Below are positions 1 through 13,302 of a stretch of DNA of 64,000 nt, one piece after another (the first letter of the stretch is position 1; each line of letters starts with the position of its first letter). A model generated the notes under the pieces. That model worked only from the letters and a program-made list of their open reading frames with translations, did not search any database and was not told where the DNA came from. The DNA comes from Rhyzopertha dominica (Eukaryota; Arthropoda; Insecta; Coleoptera; Bostrichidae). A program made the position numbers and the translations under genes. The stretch spans positions 16,549,786 to 16,613,785 of the forward strand of contig QCXZ01000041.1 in the NCBI GenBank assembly GCA_025024175.1, in the 5' to 3' direction.

Positions 1-946
1 AGTATTTCCTAAACAAACTAAGATCTGAACTGATTTTCAAAATGCACTTTTAATTTAATTTTAACATTTAGGCAAGGTATGAGACCACCACAAATTTAAA
101 GCGAAAGCCACATCAGAGCACAACCAAATATCCTTGGTTGAGTTCTTACGGGGTTCTTACGTTAAGTTTGTGACATATTTCACATTCCTATCCTAGTGAA
201 CTCTCTTATAAAAGCAAGCAAAGCGTTGTCCATATTTGCAAAGCCAACGCCGTCTAATCTAAAGAAAAGACCAAAAGATTTCAGGTAAACATAATGTCCA
301 TCCGGAAAATAGAGTTACTAAGTAAAAGGACAGAGAGCTTATTGCGGTCCCTGTTATAAAGTAGTTAATGGTTCAAAAGCTGGCAAAATGGGAGCGACAG
401 TTTTAACAAGTTAGGGATAAGGATTGCAATAAGGCCTCAGTAGGGTTTCCTACTTTCGTCAATATTTATATTCTCCGGACGGGCAGTATATATAGGATTT
501 ATCAAAAGTTAAATCCATCACATTGAATGCGCTCGACTCTTTCCAGAGCTCTGTGCGCAGAACAGCGTGTGCCTGTGTGTGTGTGCTTAATAGCCACTTT
601 CTGTAAAACATAAAAGATACACTGAAAACACTTGAAAAATGTCGTTAACAATATGTTCAACAATAACTTTATTTATTAGCGTTTTTCAATAATACTACGA
701 CGATTTAATGTTTTTTGATATTCCTATATATCCTCAGGCAATAAACCTTTTAATATATTTCCTGTGTAANATAATGGTTGATTCTAGGGCACATTAAATG
801 AGTTTTAACACCACTTTGTAGCAAAAGGTATATTCGCTCTTAATCTTGGTAAAACTGTACATTTCGTTCCAGTGAGATAGTGAGATTTAAGGTCCTTCTA
901 GGCGCTTGACAAGGGGTATTGTCACCAGATTTTAAGAACTCGAGAA
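1..946. other. Non-coding, no feature recognised
   Basis: AT-rich sequence with a short GT run near 575 and one ambiguous base near 770. I see no exon with recognisable protein similarity on either strand. Confidence 0.5.
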
Positions 947-2616
947 TAGTCCATTGAAATGTTACATTTTTTTTGAGCTTAGCGTGCAAAAGTCAGAGCA
1001 CGCAATTTTATTTTTTGGATGTTAGTGTTAAGTTAAATCCATGTTTGTGGGGTCGCAACCCTTGTCCCGCGGCCGCCATCTTGTAAAGAAAGTGCTGCGA
1101 ATGGTTTTACGTTATATCGGGCAAACTATTCGTCGCACAGAAAATTTGTAAAACATTTTTTGTTGTCAATTAAATTCTCCATAACTTTTAGTTTAATTCC
1201 AGAACATGTCAAAAATATCAAAGTAAGCGTTTGGAGACAAAAGATCATCTGCCTGCTATTACTATTATTATTTATCCGTAGTAGGCGTAGCTGTCCTTCA
1301 AAGTTTTCTTTTAGTTGTTCTATGTATTTCACCACGTTCAGATTCATTTAATTATGAAAAGTATTTGGAGTTTTGTGACAGCTATTTTGAATTTTGTGAT
1401 GAGCATTTTGACTTTTTTACTCGTGCATTTACTATTATTCCATCATGAGTGATTGTTATATAAAGTAAAAAAAGCAATGTGAAGGCAAAAAGGGTGAAAA
1501 CCTTACTTAATGGAGCAATAGCAAAAAATGATGAGGATAATGAATAATAATAACCATTATACCTCAATGAGAAAGTCTACTCTACATTGCTCACTGCCGC
1601 CGGAGAACGTTTTTGCATATTTTGATGTGGTGGCAATAAAAATGATTAGATGTAGACGATTCGCCAAGACTGTGGCTAGAAAAAATATGGACAAAATATT
1701 GATGCCTGTTCGAAGTTCAAAACTTCCAGCACTCTCTACCCTTTTAAAGTTGATATTCTGTCGATTCAAAGCAAACTGTGGAGCAATGTGTGGATGTCGG
1801 AAGGTCGGCCTCAAATGTTCTGCAGTGTGCCTGAATTGTTCTGGGGAGACCTGTAGCAACATAATGGAGACATCAAAATTAATCGAGAATGATTTTGAAG
1901 ATGAGTTGTCAACAATGATACCACTTCATTCTTCATCCTTCCTTGATCGGAAGATCAACGAGTCCTGAGTCGTCGCCTGGCCCATCAAAAAAGACTGAAA
2001 ATACAGTAGATTGGAAAACATATTTTGATATTCTTGATTGTACTAATTATTATGTCAGCTAGAAGATTATGCCTACCGGGGATACGACGTAAAAAAACAC
2101 GCCACCAGACTACCTCGTAGTTGGTAAGGAAGAGAGTCAATAACTAATTATTAACAACATTGAAATGTTAACTATTTAAACGTTTCTTATAAAAATAATA
2201 GAAAGATGAAAGAGAGCTATGCCTAATCATTCATATTAATGTATACTTACTAGTACTGGAGAACAGTGTAGGTATGTTTCGAATCATTGTAAAAACCTAA
2301 TAAATAAATAAAATTTGAAAAGTTTGTAATGACAATTATTCCTTAAAAATCCCTCTATCAAAACACTCTAATATAATTTTTTTGTAAAATATTTTGTAGA
2401 AAATTTAATTTGCAACAAAAAATGTTTTTACAAATTTTCTGTGCGACTAATTTTGTCCTACATAGCGTAAAAACCATTTACGGCATCTTTTACAAGGTGG
2501 CGGCCACGGGGCAGGGGTTGCAACCCCACAAACATGGATTTAACTTTACACTAACCCCCTCTTGACATCCAAAAAATAAAATTGCCTGCTCTGACTTTTG
2601 CAAATGTAATGGACTA
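947..2616. mobile_element. TIR DNA transposon, about 1.67 kb, with cysteine-rich ORF
   Basis: About 200 bp near 985-1190 is repeated in inverted orientation near 2390-2605. Shared blocks include AAAATTTGTAAAACATTTTT, a GC-rich GGCGGCC block and a CAAAAGTCAGAGCA block. The outermost matching bases are TAGTCCATT (947-955) and its complement (2608-2616). Both ends are flanked by AGAA (943-946 and 2617-2620), a possible 4-bp target duplication. The interior holds a plus-strand ORF with a cysteine-rich tail. The repeats are seen directly; the exact ends and the superfamily are inference. Confidence 0.7.
1528..1968 (+). CDS. Cysteine-rich CXC/tesmin-like ORF inside the TIR element
   Basis: A 146-residue ORF lies entirely between the inverted repeats at 947-2616. 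Residues about 85-110 hold closely spaced cysteines (CGAMCGCRKVGLKCSAVC followed by CSGETC). This resembles the CXC (tesmin/CRC) cysteine clusters and the short cysteine-rich tails seen in uncharacterised insect transposon proteins. No catalytic DDE or RT motif is visible, so this is probably the 3' end or a remnant of a larger transposon gene rather than a host gene. An upstream ATG at 1528 exists, but the true start is unknown. Function is not assigned. Confidence 0.45.
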   Translation: MMRIMNNNNHYTSMRKSTLHCSLPPENVFAYFDVVAIKMIRCRRFAKTVARKNMDKILMPVRSSKLPALSTLLKLIFCRFKANCGAMCGCRKVGLKCSAVCLNCSGETCSNIMETSKLIENDFEDELSTMIPLHSSSFLDRKINES

Positions 2617-5600
2617 AGAAAGTAGGTCCTGCCGTTGTATCGTTTCTAGTTAGTGACTCTTTTGTGTGCTGGGGTGCGTATCTTTGGAAATTATGGGTTA
2701 GCGTGCGAGATCCTTAGCTTCATGTCAAGTTCTCACTGGTTAGTTAGAAGTTATATATTAGATAGCTCAATTCCTCATAATATTAGATAGAGAAACTAGT
2801 ATCGATTTAGCAGTGCTGTAGAGTTTTTCCGCAGTTTTCTTTACAAACATACAAATATTAGAACTCGAACTTGTTGCAAAACTCGCGTGGTTTCCTAACT
2901 CCAGGGTCAGTAGTTCCACGAGCTAGCGTTGGTTAGCTTTAAGTATAGAACTTTGCTATTTGATATGTAAGACGGGAAGATCATTTTGTATTTTGTAAAA
3001 TATGTCATTAGCACTTGCTCCCTTGGTTTCATGATTTTGTTCGACTTTTATTTCTTTTAGGGCGATATAAATAATTAGTTTTAAAGGAAAAGGGTGTTAT
3101 CCAAACATCTATAAGCGGAAATGATAAAGGGGCATATAATAAACAAAAAACAGAAATGCGTGAGCAGGGGTGTAGGGGTTAATTTAAGGGGGTTGAAAAG
3201 GCGACCAAGAGTAAAAGTGTCCAATACAAAAGTTGTAGATAATGAAAAATTAACAACTTATGTCTGGTTACTTTTTAATATAACTTTTGAAGTTTTCGAG
3301 AGAGAAATGTAAAATCGACTTTTTTCTTGTTTTCTAGTTTTTTATTTTTCATTTCCACAAAAAGAAACCAATTTTAATGAAAGTATACCTTTCTGTGCCT
3401 GAAATAACACTTCCGCTGAAGACCTGGTGAGTAGAATATCCTCCGATTAATCCAACCAGACCTTCAAGAAGTCCTTCACTCTATTGAAAATGGCAACTTA
3501 GCTGCTGAAATACCTATGTATTTAGGCTTTCTAAATCATTGTAGTTAGGTTTTTTCCTTATGGTTTGATTCCATACATCGTAAGGTGTTGTTTAAGATGT
3601 TTCAAAAGTTATGGCGACTATTAGCAAAAATATTCCTTACATGCTAATAACGAAATAGGAACGGCAAATTAAGACAAAGATAAGAACAGACTTTTTGCCG
3701 ACTGTGCATCCTAGTTCACAGAAACTTTTCAACCGCAATGACAAATTGTGCTGATCTCCCGTTGACAGTATAATAATCATGATTTCCCACACAAAATCGC
3801 CGCGGTGTATCCTGTTTCCTTGTGATCTCGGATAAATCGCAGCAAAACAGCAAATACCTACGGCCATTACGATAGTAAACAGCCAGTTCGTGAGGATCGG
3901 AAACAAAAAACTAATTGATAATTGTTACCCGGGACGCAGATTAGCCGGCAAATAGCTATATCTAACCAACGTGGTCGTATTATAATAATATAACTGCGTG
4001 CAGGGATTGTTTTGGAGGCATGCCACACACGTTTTCGGCCACGATTTTTATAACGGTTTGTGTGTGTTGGTTCACAGGGCTTACACTTCCGGTCCGATAA
4101 TTAGTGAGATGTACAACTTATTAAGCGATGAAAAATGCCGCTACCTGTGAGACTGCCCCAGTTTTGGATCCGCCGGCGCTAAAGGTAAAAAAATGACCTA
4201 CTACTGAAACATCCAGCAATCCAACCTCGAACTCGCTGACAATATTTATTGATCCATTAATAAAATACGTCGAACCATTACTACGCGACAAAGAAGTGCA
4301 CGTTGTTTCTTTTTGTTTAAATAATATGTATCTGATTATCTCTCTCATGCAGATCACAATTACAATACGCCACATAATTCTTCTCTATAATATGTGCTCC
4401 TACCATGAAGCTCAGCAAGTCACAGGCAGATCAAACTTTTCAATATCTTGCCTAAATCAATACTAAGTCTAAAAACAAAACAATTCGAATCAAACCTAAA
4501 AAGGAATATCTTATGCAAATCATATAACAGCTTGGAGGAATTTATCTCTTATATTAAGTTTGCGTGAAATAATATTTATTTATGTATTATAGTACAGGGT
4601 TTCTTATAAATGATTCATGCATCCAGTGCGCTTATGGAAATTATCGATTAAATCAGTTTGCCGTCTCTCAGGAAAGTGAACACAACAATTGCTTTGACGT
4701 ATACTTGTCATCTGTCGATGGTTGAATTATTTGATATATTTTAATATGAGCAAACGCGTGGGAGTTTGTATTTTCAATATATTCTGTAGCGTTTTGTGTG
4801 ATAATCAACTTTAAGGTTGCAGAAAACTTACACTTCAGAGCTGTGGGGTAACACGGTTTCGTATAACTTTTAGGTTATCTATCGTATTTGTGAGTTTGTA
4901 GCAAACTAAGTGGTAGTAACGTTAGCTGCACTACACAAGCCTCCAAGGGTGTGTGATTCTAGAGGTAACCAGAAGCTACTGTACCAATATAATTGTTATT
5001 TCTTGCCTTTGAAAGAAAAATAGAACATGTGCAGTTCTTCCTACACAAAAAGACAAGCCGCCATTACTATTCCTAAGAATACTTCGTCGTTTGTGACTAT
5101 AGGGGTTTTATTGGCCAAGGATTTAATGTATCTAATCTAAAAGGAAAAATTCCAATGAGGTTAAATCCAGACTTCAAAGCTGGGCATCTGATAGACTCTC
5201 CTCTTCCGATTCATCATCCAGGAAATTGTTAGTTTAGATAATCATGCACCTTGCGGGCAAAATATGCAGGAACATCGCCAAATGTTGGGACCACGTTCTA
5301 TCATGTAAGTTTGTAGGGAAACATTTGCATTTTTCAGAACTTCAAGAATTACGGTAGATGTTCTCATTTAATTGAGATGGAAGCAGGAACGAGACAATTA
5401 AAAAAATTGCTACTAATTTGCTCTGATGAAGTCAAAATCATCAACAAAATTGCACCCGTGGATAGAGTCCTGTAGACTAAGTGCTTGAACTTCTTTAGGG
5501 CGATAAGGGTGCAATATAATTGCCAAGCACCACCCTTTTTGAAACACCCTACATAATATACAGGGTGACAATTGTAAAACAGTCATTTACTATAACTTTT

Positions 5601-7389
5601 GAACCGAACGGGTTAACCGAATAATTTAAATATCGTTTCTGTACAATCAAGAGGAAGGTCAAATACACCTACATTTGAAAACTGCCCCGCCCACCCCCTC
5701 TGCTCAAGCAAATTAAACTTGAAATAGCAATTCCCCACTTGCGAAGATTGTTGAAACGCTAATAAAAAGTAATGTACAACAAGCTGCATTATTAGATCCC
5801 TCTATTTTGTTAAATTCGATAAATTTCACAGAAAAGAAATAAAAATTAATTGTTTATTATTGAATATTTTCATCATTCATTGGTAACAAGATTTTGTTGT
5901 TCATTCTTGAGTAGCCACATAACCAATTGTTAAATTTATATTTATACTATAAACAAAATGTGACAGTTTAAAGCAGAGTCTTTATGTGCATTCCTTTACC
6001 CGAGATCATTGGACTGCACAATTCCTTCATCTAAATTGTCTGAACTATCGAAGCCATGGGATACAGCACTGCTGCGAACCACCCGAAACGATATTGATTT
6101 CCCATAGTCAAAATAAATGTTTTTGAGTACAGCAGCAGTATTTAATAATAAAGACATCCTCAACACCATCGTGATCATAATGGGTACCATAAGTCTTGTT
6201 GCCAAATTCCAAAGAACTGATACAGTATTCAATAAAAAACAAGATACAACCAAGTGAAGTACTGGATGAACGTGGGATTAACTCAATCCTATCAGCTCCA
6301 TAGGCAGCTATTCGGCCATGACTTTTCATAAAAAAACATTCGTCTTCACTGGACGAGCATACCTTTTTCTTAAGAGGCAGTCTTAGTAGACACAATTATC
6401 GATTGGTAACAATGTTCACATATCGAGAAAAAAAGAACACGCAATACGCCGTGTTTGAACCACTATTCACTAATGGCAACTTGAATGCTGTGCATTACGC
6501 CCTAATATTAGATGAGATGAAATAATTCCTAATAGTTCGCAAGTTGGAAAACATAGTGGATTGAACGTGGATGTACGATTGCATTACCTTTCTAGCAGGA
6601 TGAGCATCGCCGCATTATGTACTTCGTGTTCGTACTTCCAGTTAAGCATTGTCTAGGTGATAATTACCCGGCCCACTAGATTGGTTTAAGAGATCCTTTT
6701 TAATAATCACCTTGATCACCAGATTTATCGCAAAATGATTTATTTCTTTGGGTCATCTAGTTGGTAATGTACAAAAAATAACGTGCTATAATTCTGCGAA
6801 TTATTGAGGTATATCGTATATGCGTCAAGAATCTGAAAACATACTCTGTCACTGGAGCACAGTCAAGAAATTTGTTGTNAATGATTAAATTTTCTGTTGT
6901 TATCCTCCCAACAATATGTCACTAGTGGAACGAAGTTGCTATTTAAAAGAAAGTTAGGGTTGCTAGAACAAATGAATGCGTAATTTACGGAAGTGCTCTC
7001 GTCAATCCTTTAGAAACGGTTTTTAGCTGGTTTAGAATTGTAACCATGTATGTTAACTGGTTGATGGTCCAAAGCCTAATCTGTCTGTCTTGATGTATGT
7101 CATCTGGATCGTCACCGCTAACTAAAGGCTAGGTTTAATGGTGCTTTCAAATAAAGATGGAAAGGACTGTGAATTCTATTACAGAATATGCTATTAGTTT
7201 GCTGTGCATCCCGTGACAGTAGTATAATTCAACATGCCCCAATTACAATGTGACTTTGGCATTGCCACCACTACATTTGTGATAATGATATGACTAAAAT
7301 TGCAAAGAACTGGACTATACTAAGGTACCTAACAGCAATTCTGAAAATATTGTTAAAACGTACAAAAATTAAAAACTAGCATTAAAGAG
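2617..7389. other. Gene-poor stretch with small repeat fragments
   Basis: No convincing coding exon. Open frames at 3637-3906, 4121-4375 and 5996-6395 show no family similarity I recognise. Near 5510-5700 a fragment starts with the ACAGGGTG motif used by insect MITEs, and a related ACAGGGTTTC motif occurs near 4594. One ambiguous base is at about 6880. Confidence 0.5.
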
Positions 7390-7439
7390 CTTTGAAGAAC
7401 GCCACCACAAAATTTTTAGGGATAGCCCTAAGGAAGATT

Positions 7440-7475
7440 CCGACATGGGTGTCGAAACGTCAAGTGCAAACTATC
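7440..7475 (+). repeat. Dispersed GTGTCGAAACGTCAAGT motif
   Basis: The segment CGACATGGGTGTCGAAACGTCAAGTGC recurs in modified form near 21670-21760, where it appears in both orientations. Similar 'gaaacg(t/a)c' tails are common at the ends of dispersed arthropod repeats. It directly abuts the left end of the MITE at 7478. Confidence 0.5.
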
Positions 7476-7477
7476 AA

Positions 7478-8145
7478 TATACAGGGTGTCCTCGAAATAA
7501 ACCGAAAACGCTTTGTTTTTTATATACAGGGTGTTGAAATTGAATTTAAAAAAAATATTTTTAAGACATTTCCTGAACTATAGAAGTTATCAATTACAAA
7601 TTTGGTGGGAATCAAAACGGCATAAGGTACAATAAAAAAAGTATACAGGGTGTTGAAATTGAATATACAAAAATGATTTTTCAAAATTCAATTTCAACAC
7701 CCGTATATCAAAAACAAAGCGTTTTCGGAAAAAAGTTTATTCGAAAAAGTTTCTCAACTTTTCAAGCGTTGTCAGTTTCAATAATGTTTATGTGATTTCA
7801 TAAAATAATGGTGTAGTTTTTCAATCAAAAGATCAATTTTTAGGGATGAAAGAGTTGTTTTACGGCAAACTTCAGTGTTTTATTTAGAATTGATTAGAGT
7901 TAGTTTGTCCACATACCTAAATGTTCTATTAAAATAAATTGCATATTAAGCCGTTATGATTCCCACCCAATTTGCAATTGAAATCTTTTATGGTTCATGA
8001 ATAGTCTTAAAAAATTATTTTTTAACATTAAATTTCAACACCCTGTATTTAAAAAAAGCGTTTTAGGAATTTATTTTATTCGAAAAAAGTTCTTTTTCTA
8101 TCACCTGTCAAACGTTGTCGGTGTATGTTGAGGACACCCTGTATA
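7478..8145. mobile_element. MITE with TATACAGGGTGTCCTC terminal repeats
   Basis: The 16-bp end at 7478-7493 matches perfectly, in inverted orientation, the end at 8130-8145. Imperfect inverted similarity continues inward for about 200 bp: AAAACGCTTTGTT, TTGAAATTGAAT and GTGGGAATCAAAACGGCATAA have counterparts at 7925-8110. Terminal TA dinucleotides suggest TA target duplication, as in Tc1/mariner-type MITEs. There is no coding capacity. An internal copy of CAGGGTGTTGAAATTGAAT near 7648 suggests a nested or duplicated segment. Confidence 0.75.
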
Positions 8146-10019
8146 ATATGTATAACTACCAGCCCGAACATCAACCCTATCACAGTCATACTTTTTCGTA
8201 TGACTACGTTTTATCTGTATAAACAGATAGCTCGTTACTCTATTTTATCTACTGTTAAGCAAACCAGGAGGANCAAAACACTATTTTATGCTTTAGTGCC
8301 TATAGAACACACTAATTAGTGAAATGGGATGCTTGAAGCCGATCAATTATTGTATTATCGTACCTACTAATCTACAAACCCGGCTAGGCAATACGTTCAA
8401 CTGAGTATTTCATGTGATGGCTGTTCGGTCTATCAAAACCACTGATCAAAATAAACCTGCACTACATACAGATACCCACCGCGGGCGATATTTTTTTCTT
8501 CACTTCATTATACTGTTTGTTAAACCCAGATGTACTACAAGCAGCTTTCACTCGCACGAGCGGTCCATTTCGGAAATATACTCGTTTTAGGCGTTCGTAC
8601 ACACAGAAAGCGGGATTTATTGCCGTTATAAAGAGATATAACGTTTTTATTGTGTTATGCTAATGGCGCGAAGATTATAATATGTGATGCGTTCCTGTTG
8701 AATGCCAACGCGAATGCAAATTAGGTGCCGTCAACAGATGCACTAAAGCTCTACAGCTTTCGTGCCTTTCACATAACTGACTGTAGCTATTTTCAGGCAT
8801 ACATTTTTCCTTTAATGAAGAAATTACCTCTCGTAAACATTAAATAATAATTGCAAAGTAAAAAAAATTGCGTTAATACCCTTAAAGCGAAAAAGCAGCC
8901 ACTTATTTCGTATGTTAAATTTTGTTTGCAACTTAAAATGTAAATATAAAAGTTGTTCCATATTTGAAGATGTATTTGATATTAAAAGGGAAGAACTATA
9001 TATAGGTTCATGCAAAATGCACATCCTTTAATAAAGGCAAAAATGGGGAGGGATCCATCAACACACCAAGATTGTTAGGCGACACATTTTCGGAACTTCC
9101 GCGTCGGAAATGACCTGAAAAGATATTATACGATAAATGACATAAATGTAAATATTCCAGGATATGAACGACCAATGGAATATAGCAGAAAACAAAGCGA
9201 TTAACAAAAATGGAATCAAATGGTGAACAAGATAAATGCAAAAAGGGAGGACGAAAAATTAATAACTGTACCCATGATGTGTGTATATAGTTTTACTAAA
9301 ACTTAAGCAAAACTTTATTGGTATTTTTTGTGAAAAAAAAACTTTAATTCATGGTCAGAATTACAGTTTTCAAAACAGTGGAAACATTCTGCGCTGTATT
9401 AGGAAAGAGGTTTACCAAGCGTAAGTTTTATAAAAAATATTAAACCATCGTTTGGTTTAAAATCTAGATATTTTACTATTTATAAAGTTTAGTTTTATTT
9501 AATTGTAATTATCATTATTTATACGAGTACCACTTGATTTCGTTTGTATCTAACCATTTGCCTGTTACGATTGCGGGCTGAATTATAAAAATTACGTTTA
9601 ATTTTCTTGAGATAATAGGAAATATCAAACTTGTGTGGTCCACTGTCTTTTTTGCAAAGTAAATCATTTATTTATTCATTCATTATTTATTAATTAATTC
9701 AAAATCCATCGCAATATCTGAACATAAAAGGTGTACAGTGATAAACACGTAGTGCTAAGTCCTCTACGCTTTTCAGCAACAAAATGTCTTCTAATACTCG
9801 TATACCAGTGCTTAAAAGAATTTCAGTTTTTTACGTCAAGAAATACACCACGAGTTCATTGAATAATAATTAATAGCAAGCTTTTAAGCTAAATTAACTA
9901 TGTGACATTAGTACTGAAAATCTGTATTTAAGCGACTCGAGTACAGTATCTAATATGTATGTATATATTGTAATATTACTTTCCTGTTTCAACGTAGTTT
10001 TATGTACAATTTGTGCACT
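8146..10019. other. Non-coding, no gene recognised
   Basis: AT-rich, with a less AT-rich patch at about 8440-8730 containing CGCGGGCGAT, ATGGCGCGAAG and GCCAACGCGAATGC. No recognisable ORF. The patch may be regulatory, but nothing proves it. Confidence 0.45.
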
Positions 10020-10420
10020 CAGTAAAATGCCCTTCCCATTTACTTTAAAGACTTAACTCTAATTAACTTCAAGAAAAGACTGAAGGAATATCTGCTGTCC
10101 TGACCTTTGTATTTGAAATGTTATTCTTGGTTCTTTTTGTTACTATATATCAGACTGCCTTGGACTAAGTTTAATTAGTTGTATTTGCAGAATGTATGGG
10201 TTTATAAAANAATTTTATTTTTTGTAATTTGGATTTTGGGTAACGAAATTTATTTTGTGAGCGTGGTCATGCTGCGTCATGTAGATATTTGCTTGGAAAC
10301 TGTAGGTTAGGTTGAAAAGCAACTTGTAGCTGAACTTTGCCTGTACAAAAGCGTGTAATTGTAATGTATTTCTAAATTAAATAAAATACATTTATTATTA
10401 TTATTATTATTATTATAAAG
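10020..10420 (+). mobile_element. 3' end of a non-LTR retrotransposon (LINE)
   Basis: An open frame ending at about 10102 reads KDLTLINFKKRLKEYLLS followed by a stop. This is the typical C-terminal tail of the ORF2 reverse transcriptase in jockey/CR1/L2-like LINEs. About 290 bp of AT-rich 3' UTR follows, then AATAAAATACATT and a (TTA)n run (10392-10418), typical of a LINE 3' terminus. The copy is 5'-truncated: no RT core is visible upstream. The fragment is seen; the clade is uncertain. Confidence 0.65.
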
Positions 10421-12220
10421 AGCAAATATAATAAACAGTTTTTCACTGGTATCGCAAAATAGAAGCATTGAAGCATTGATTTTTTAGACATTATACAAAA
10501 TAGGAGTAGTTCATTTCCACACATACTTGACTGTTTTATTAATATACGAGACATTTTTTTAAACCTGAAGATGCTACTTCAAAATATAACAGAAATGCGA
10601 GCAATGCATTTTTTACTTTAGCTATAGTATACGCTCTGTGTGTGCATATTTTCTTTAGGTTGAAGTTCGAGAATTTGAAGATTTCGATGTATTTTAAAAC
10701 CTTATTTTACCTACTTAAAAACCAATCTAGCTTTAAAATTATTAGACAAATACTATGCAAACTGATGCACTAAATTACATTAAAATGTAAATAGAAAATA
10801 ATACTCTTGTGTGAAAGTACGCAAAACATTTTTCATGTCTAATCGAAGCTTCTGGCTTTAATGGGCTATGGAATTATTTATAATGAAATCAATCTAGGAA
10901 AAAACATACTTTGCGTAAAGAAAAAGAAGACAAATAATCAACAAATATAGAACATCATTAGACATTAACACGAAGATGAAGTGACGCAACGATTACTTCA
11001 AATTGTTGTGGGTGGAAGGCGCTTGTAGTTATGCAAGGAGAAATTTATTAGTCTCGTTTGAAGAAAGCGTTTCCTTTAAAATTGATTTTTAGCGCATATA
11101 AAATAATAGTGAAAACCATGATGCATTTAGGCTTCCGCAACTGTTCATTTAATAACAGATAAACTAAAAAGGTTTTCATAATTTCAACCTACTAGCGATG
11201 TTTAAAAGAAGCACAACGTGTACATTCTCAAAACATCAGATTTTGTGATAGAAGTTTTAGACAACTATTTAATGCGGACTATTACAATAAAGAAGAGCTG
11301 CTAAAGTAGTAGCAATAATTTGTGTAGTTTTAATGCGCCTAAGGTCTTCAAGGTTTGAATTTAGAGATTCATGGCTTGATTTAATGCCGAGTGCTTAATA
11401 TGACAAGTATTTGAGAAATCAAGTAGGTAGTCTTGATTCTACGTGAATGTAATTTTTAAATACACAATCGCGTATAACAGCAGAATCACGTAACATAATA
11501 CAATTATACTTCATCATCCAAGAACATGTATGTAATGTAATTTTTTCAGCAAATAACTAATACTAAAGTAACACAATAAAAACCTAATATTCCTATAATA
11601 TATGTGTACCTATTAAAATTCTACAATTAACCCTTCATTTGCAAATTACGAGTAAAGGTAGAGGTTCTAATGGATTTGTCGCTCAGTCTATTGTGAGGTT
11701 TTGTAATGATAAGTACAACCACATAAATTCCCTTCCGATAGTCGTCAATGTTGACAGAAATTATCTGGTCATTAGCGCTAAACTTGTAAATACATTGTTT
11801 TCCTTTAGAATGTCTTTAGATGAGTCAGTTGGAGGGTAGGAGGGTTAGTCATATGTCAGTAATGTTTTGTTGAAAGGAGACCCCTGAATACATATATAAC
11901 AATTTCCCTTGGCTATAACGTCGTCAGTGAAGCATGAAGGAAATATCAACGTATTTCTCAGTTTTCAATCAGAAACTGCTTGCTTTTCCAAAGCTTTATC
12001 AAAAATTGTATTAATATATTTATCTTATGCCGTTGGTTTATAATTAAGACATTGAAATAAATTAAATTAATCTTCTTCTTCTATTTTAGTGTTTTTCTTT
12101 CACCCGAATACTACTCATCATTATCTATTAATTTTTCATCAGTTTCGTTTTCAGTATTGTTTTAAAATTTGAGGTACATAATATACGAGTAATATAAAAA
12201 ACCGCTGAAAATTGAATTAA
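10421..12220. other. Non-coding, no gene recognised
   Basis: AT-rich sequence with no credible exon. The open frame at 11639-11839 (66 residues) matches no family I know. Confidence 0.45.
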
Positions 12221-13302
12221 TACTTCCACAACCAATTGTCAAAATGACATTCAATTTTACAATCGTTTTTTCCAAATAACTCGAAAATTATTAACTTAAC
12301 AAAACTTTTCTGATCAGAAATTTGATTTTCTATATAATACCAAAATTTAAAAAAAATGTACGAGCAGGGTCCAAAATAGGTATTTGGAAATATTTCGAAA
12401 ATGTCAAAATTTTGAATAAATTTTCTAAGACACTTTTTCTGAGAAATTTTATTTCCTATCTGATGGTATTTTGATTTTTTACTTTACTTCCACATCTAAT
12501 TGCCAAAATGACATTTACGTTTTTATTTTTTATACTATACGATTAGTTATCAGGTTTTGAGCATTTTTTCTAAGACAAACAGTTCTCGTGATATTAACAA
12601 AAATATATAAATTTTAAAATCGTTTTTTTTCCAAATAACTCGAAAATTATTAACTTAACGAAAAAATTACAAGAGTGCTTTCTGATCAAAAATTTGATGT
12701 TCTACATAATACCAAAATTTTAAAAATATCGTACGAGCAGGGTACAAAATAGGTTTTTTGGAAATATTTCGAAAAATGTTTTTTGAGAAATTTTATTTCC
12801 TATCTGATGGTATTTTTTCATTTTTTGAATATAATAAATATATTCGGAGATATTTAGGAAAAACCGTTTTCTTTAAATGACGCTTTTTTGCTAATATCTT
12901 CTAAGCGGTTTGCTGTACCGAAAATTTATAAGAAAGAATAATACTCGCAGTTATACTACTAATCACATACTAAAACGAAAAAAATATAAAAAATAAAAAT
13001 TTGCAAAAAGGGTAGTTGCCCCCCAATTTCGCCCCCTTCCCAATACCCTACTTACCCCACAAACAATAGGTCACTTTGGGTAGTTGAGATTTATATGTTT
13101 GCCAAATTTCAAGTTCATATATTAAGTCTTTCGAAAGTTATCGTGTCCACAAGCAAAACCACAGACACACCGACAAGAAATTTGTTTTTGCTCAAATTTT
13201 GTTTTTTTGCGTTTTCGACCATTTTAAAGCGAATTAGTAAATAAAAAATTTTGAAAATTTTTTTCGCGATACAATACTTCCCATCCGTTGGATGTGGAAG
13301 TA
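12221..13302. mobile_element. Non-autonomous TIR element with internal duplication
   Basis: The left end TACTTCCACAACCAATTG (12221) is mirrored by CCGTTGGATGTGGAAGTA (ending 13302). A third, internal copy (ACTTCCACATCTAATTG) lies near 12485. About 200 bp is duplicated in direct orientation: TCCAAATAACTCGAAAATTA at about 12270 and 12630, each followed by GTACGAGCAGGGT. The flanks allow a 3-bp AAT target duplication. No ORF. It may be one composite element or two nested copies. Confidence 0.6.

Noticed and set aside
5996..6395. Two overlapping minus-strand frames of 85 and 95 residues
   Set aside because: They overlap in different frames with no recognisable motif; possibly old repeat sequence but not supportable.
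10392..10418. (TTA)n microsatellite as an independent feature
   Set aside because: It sits exactly at the 3' end of the LINE fragment and is better explained as its tail.
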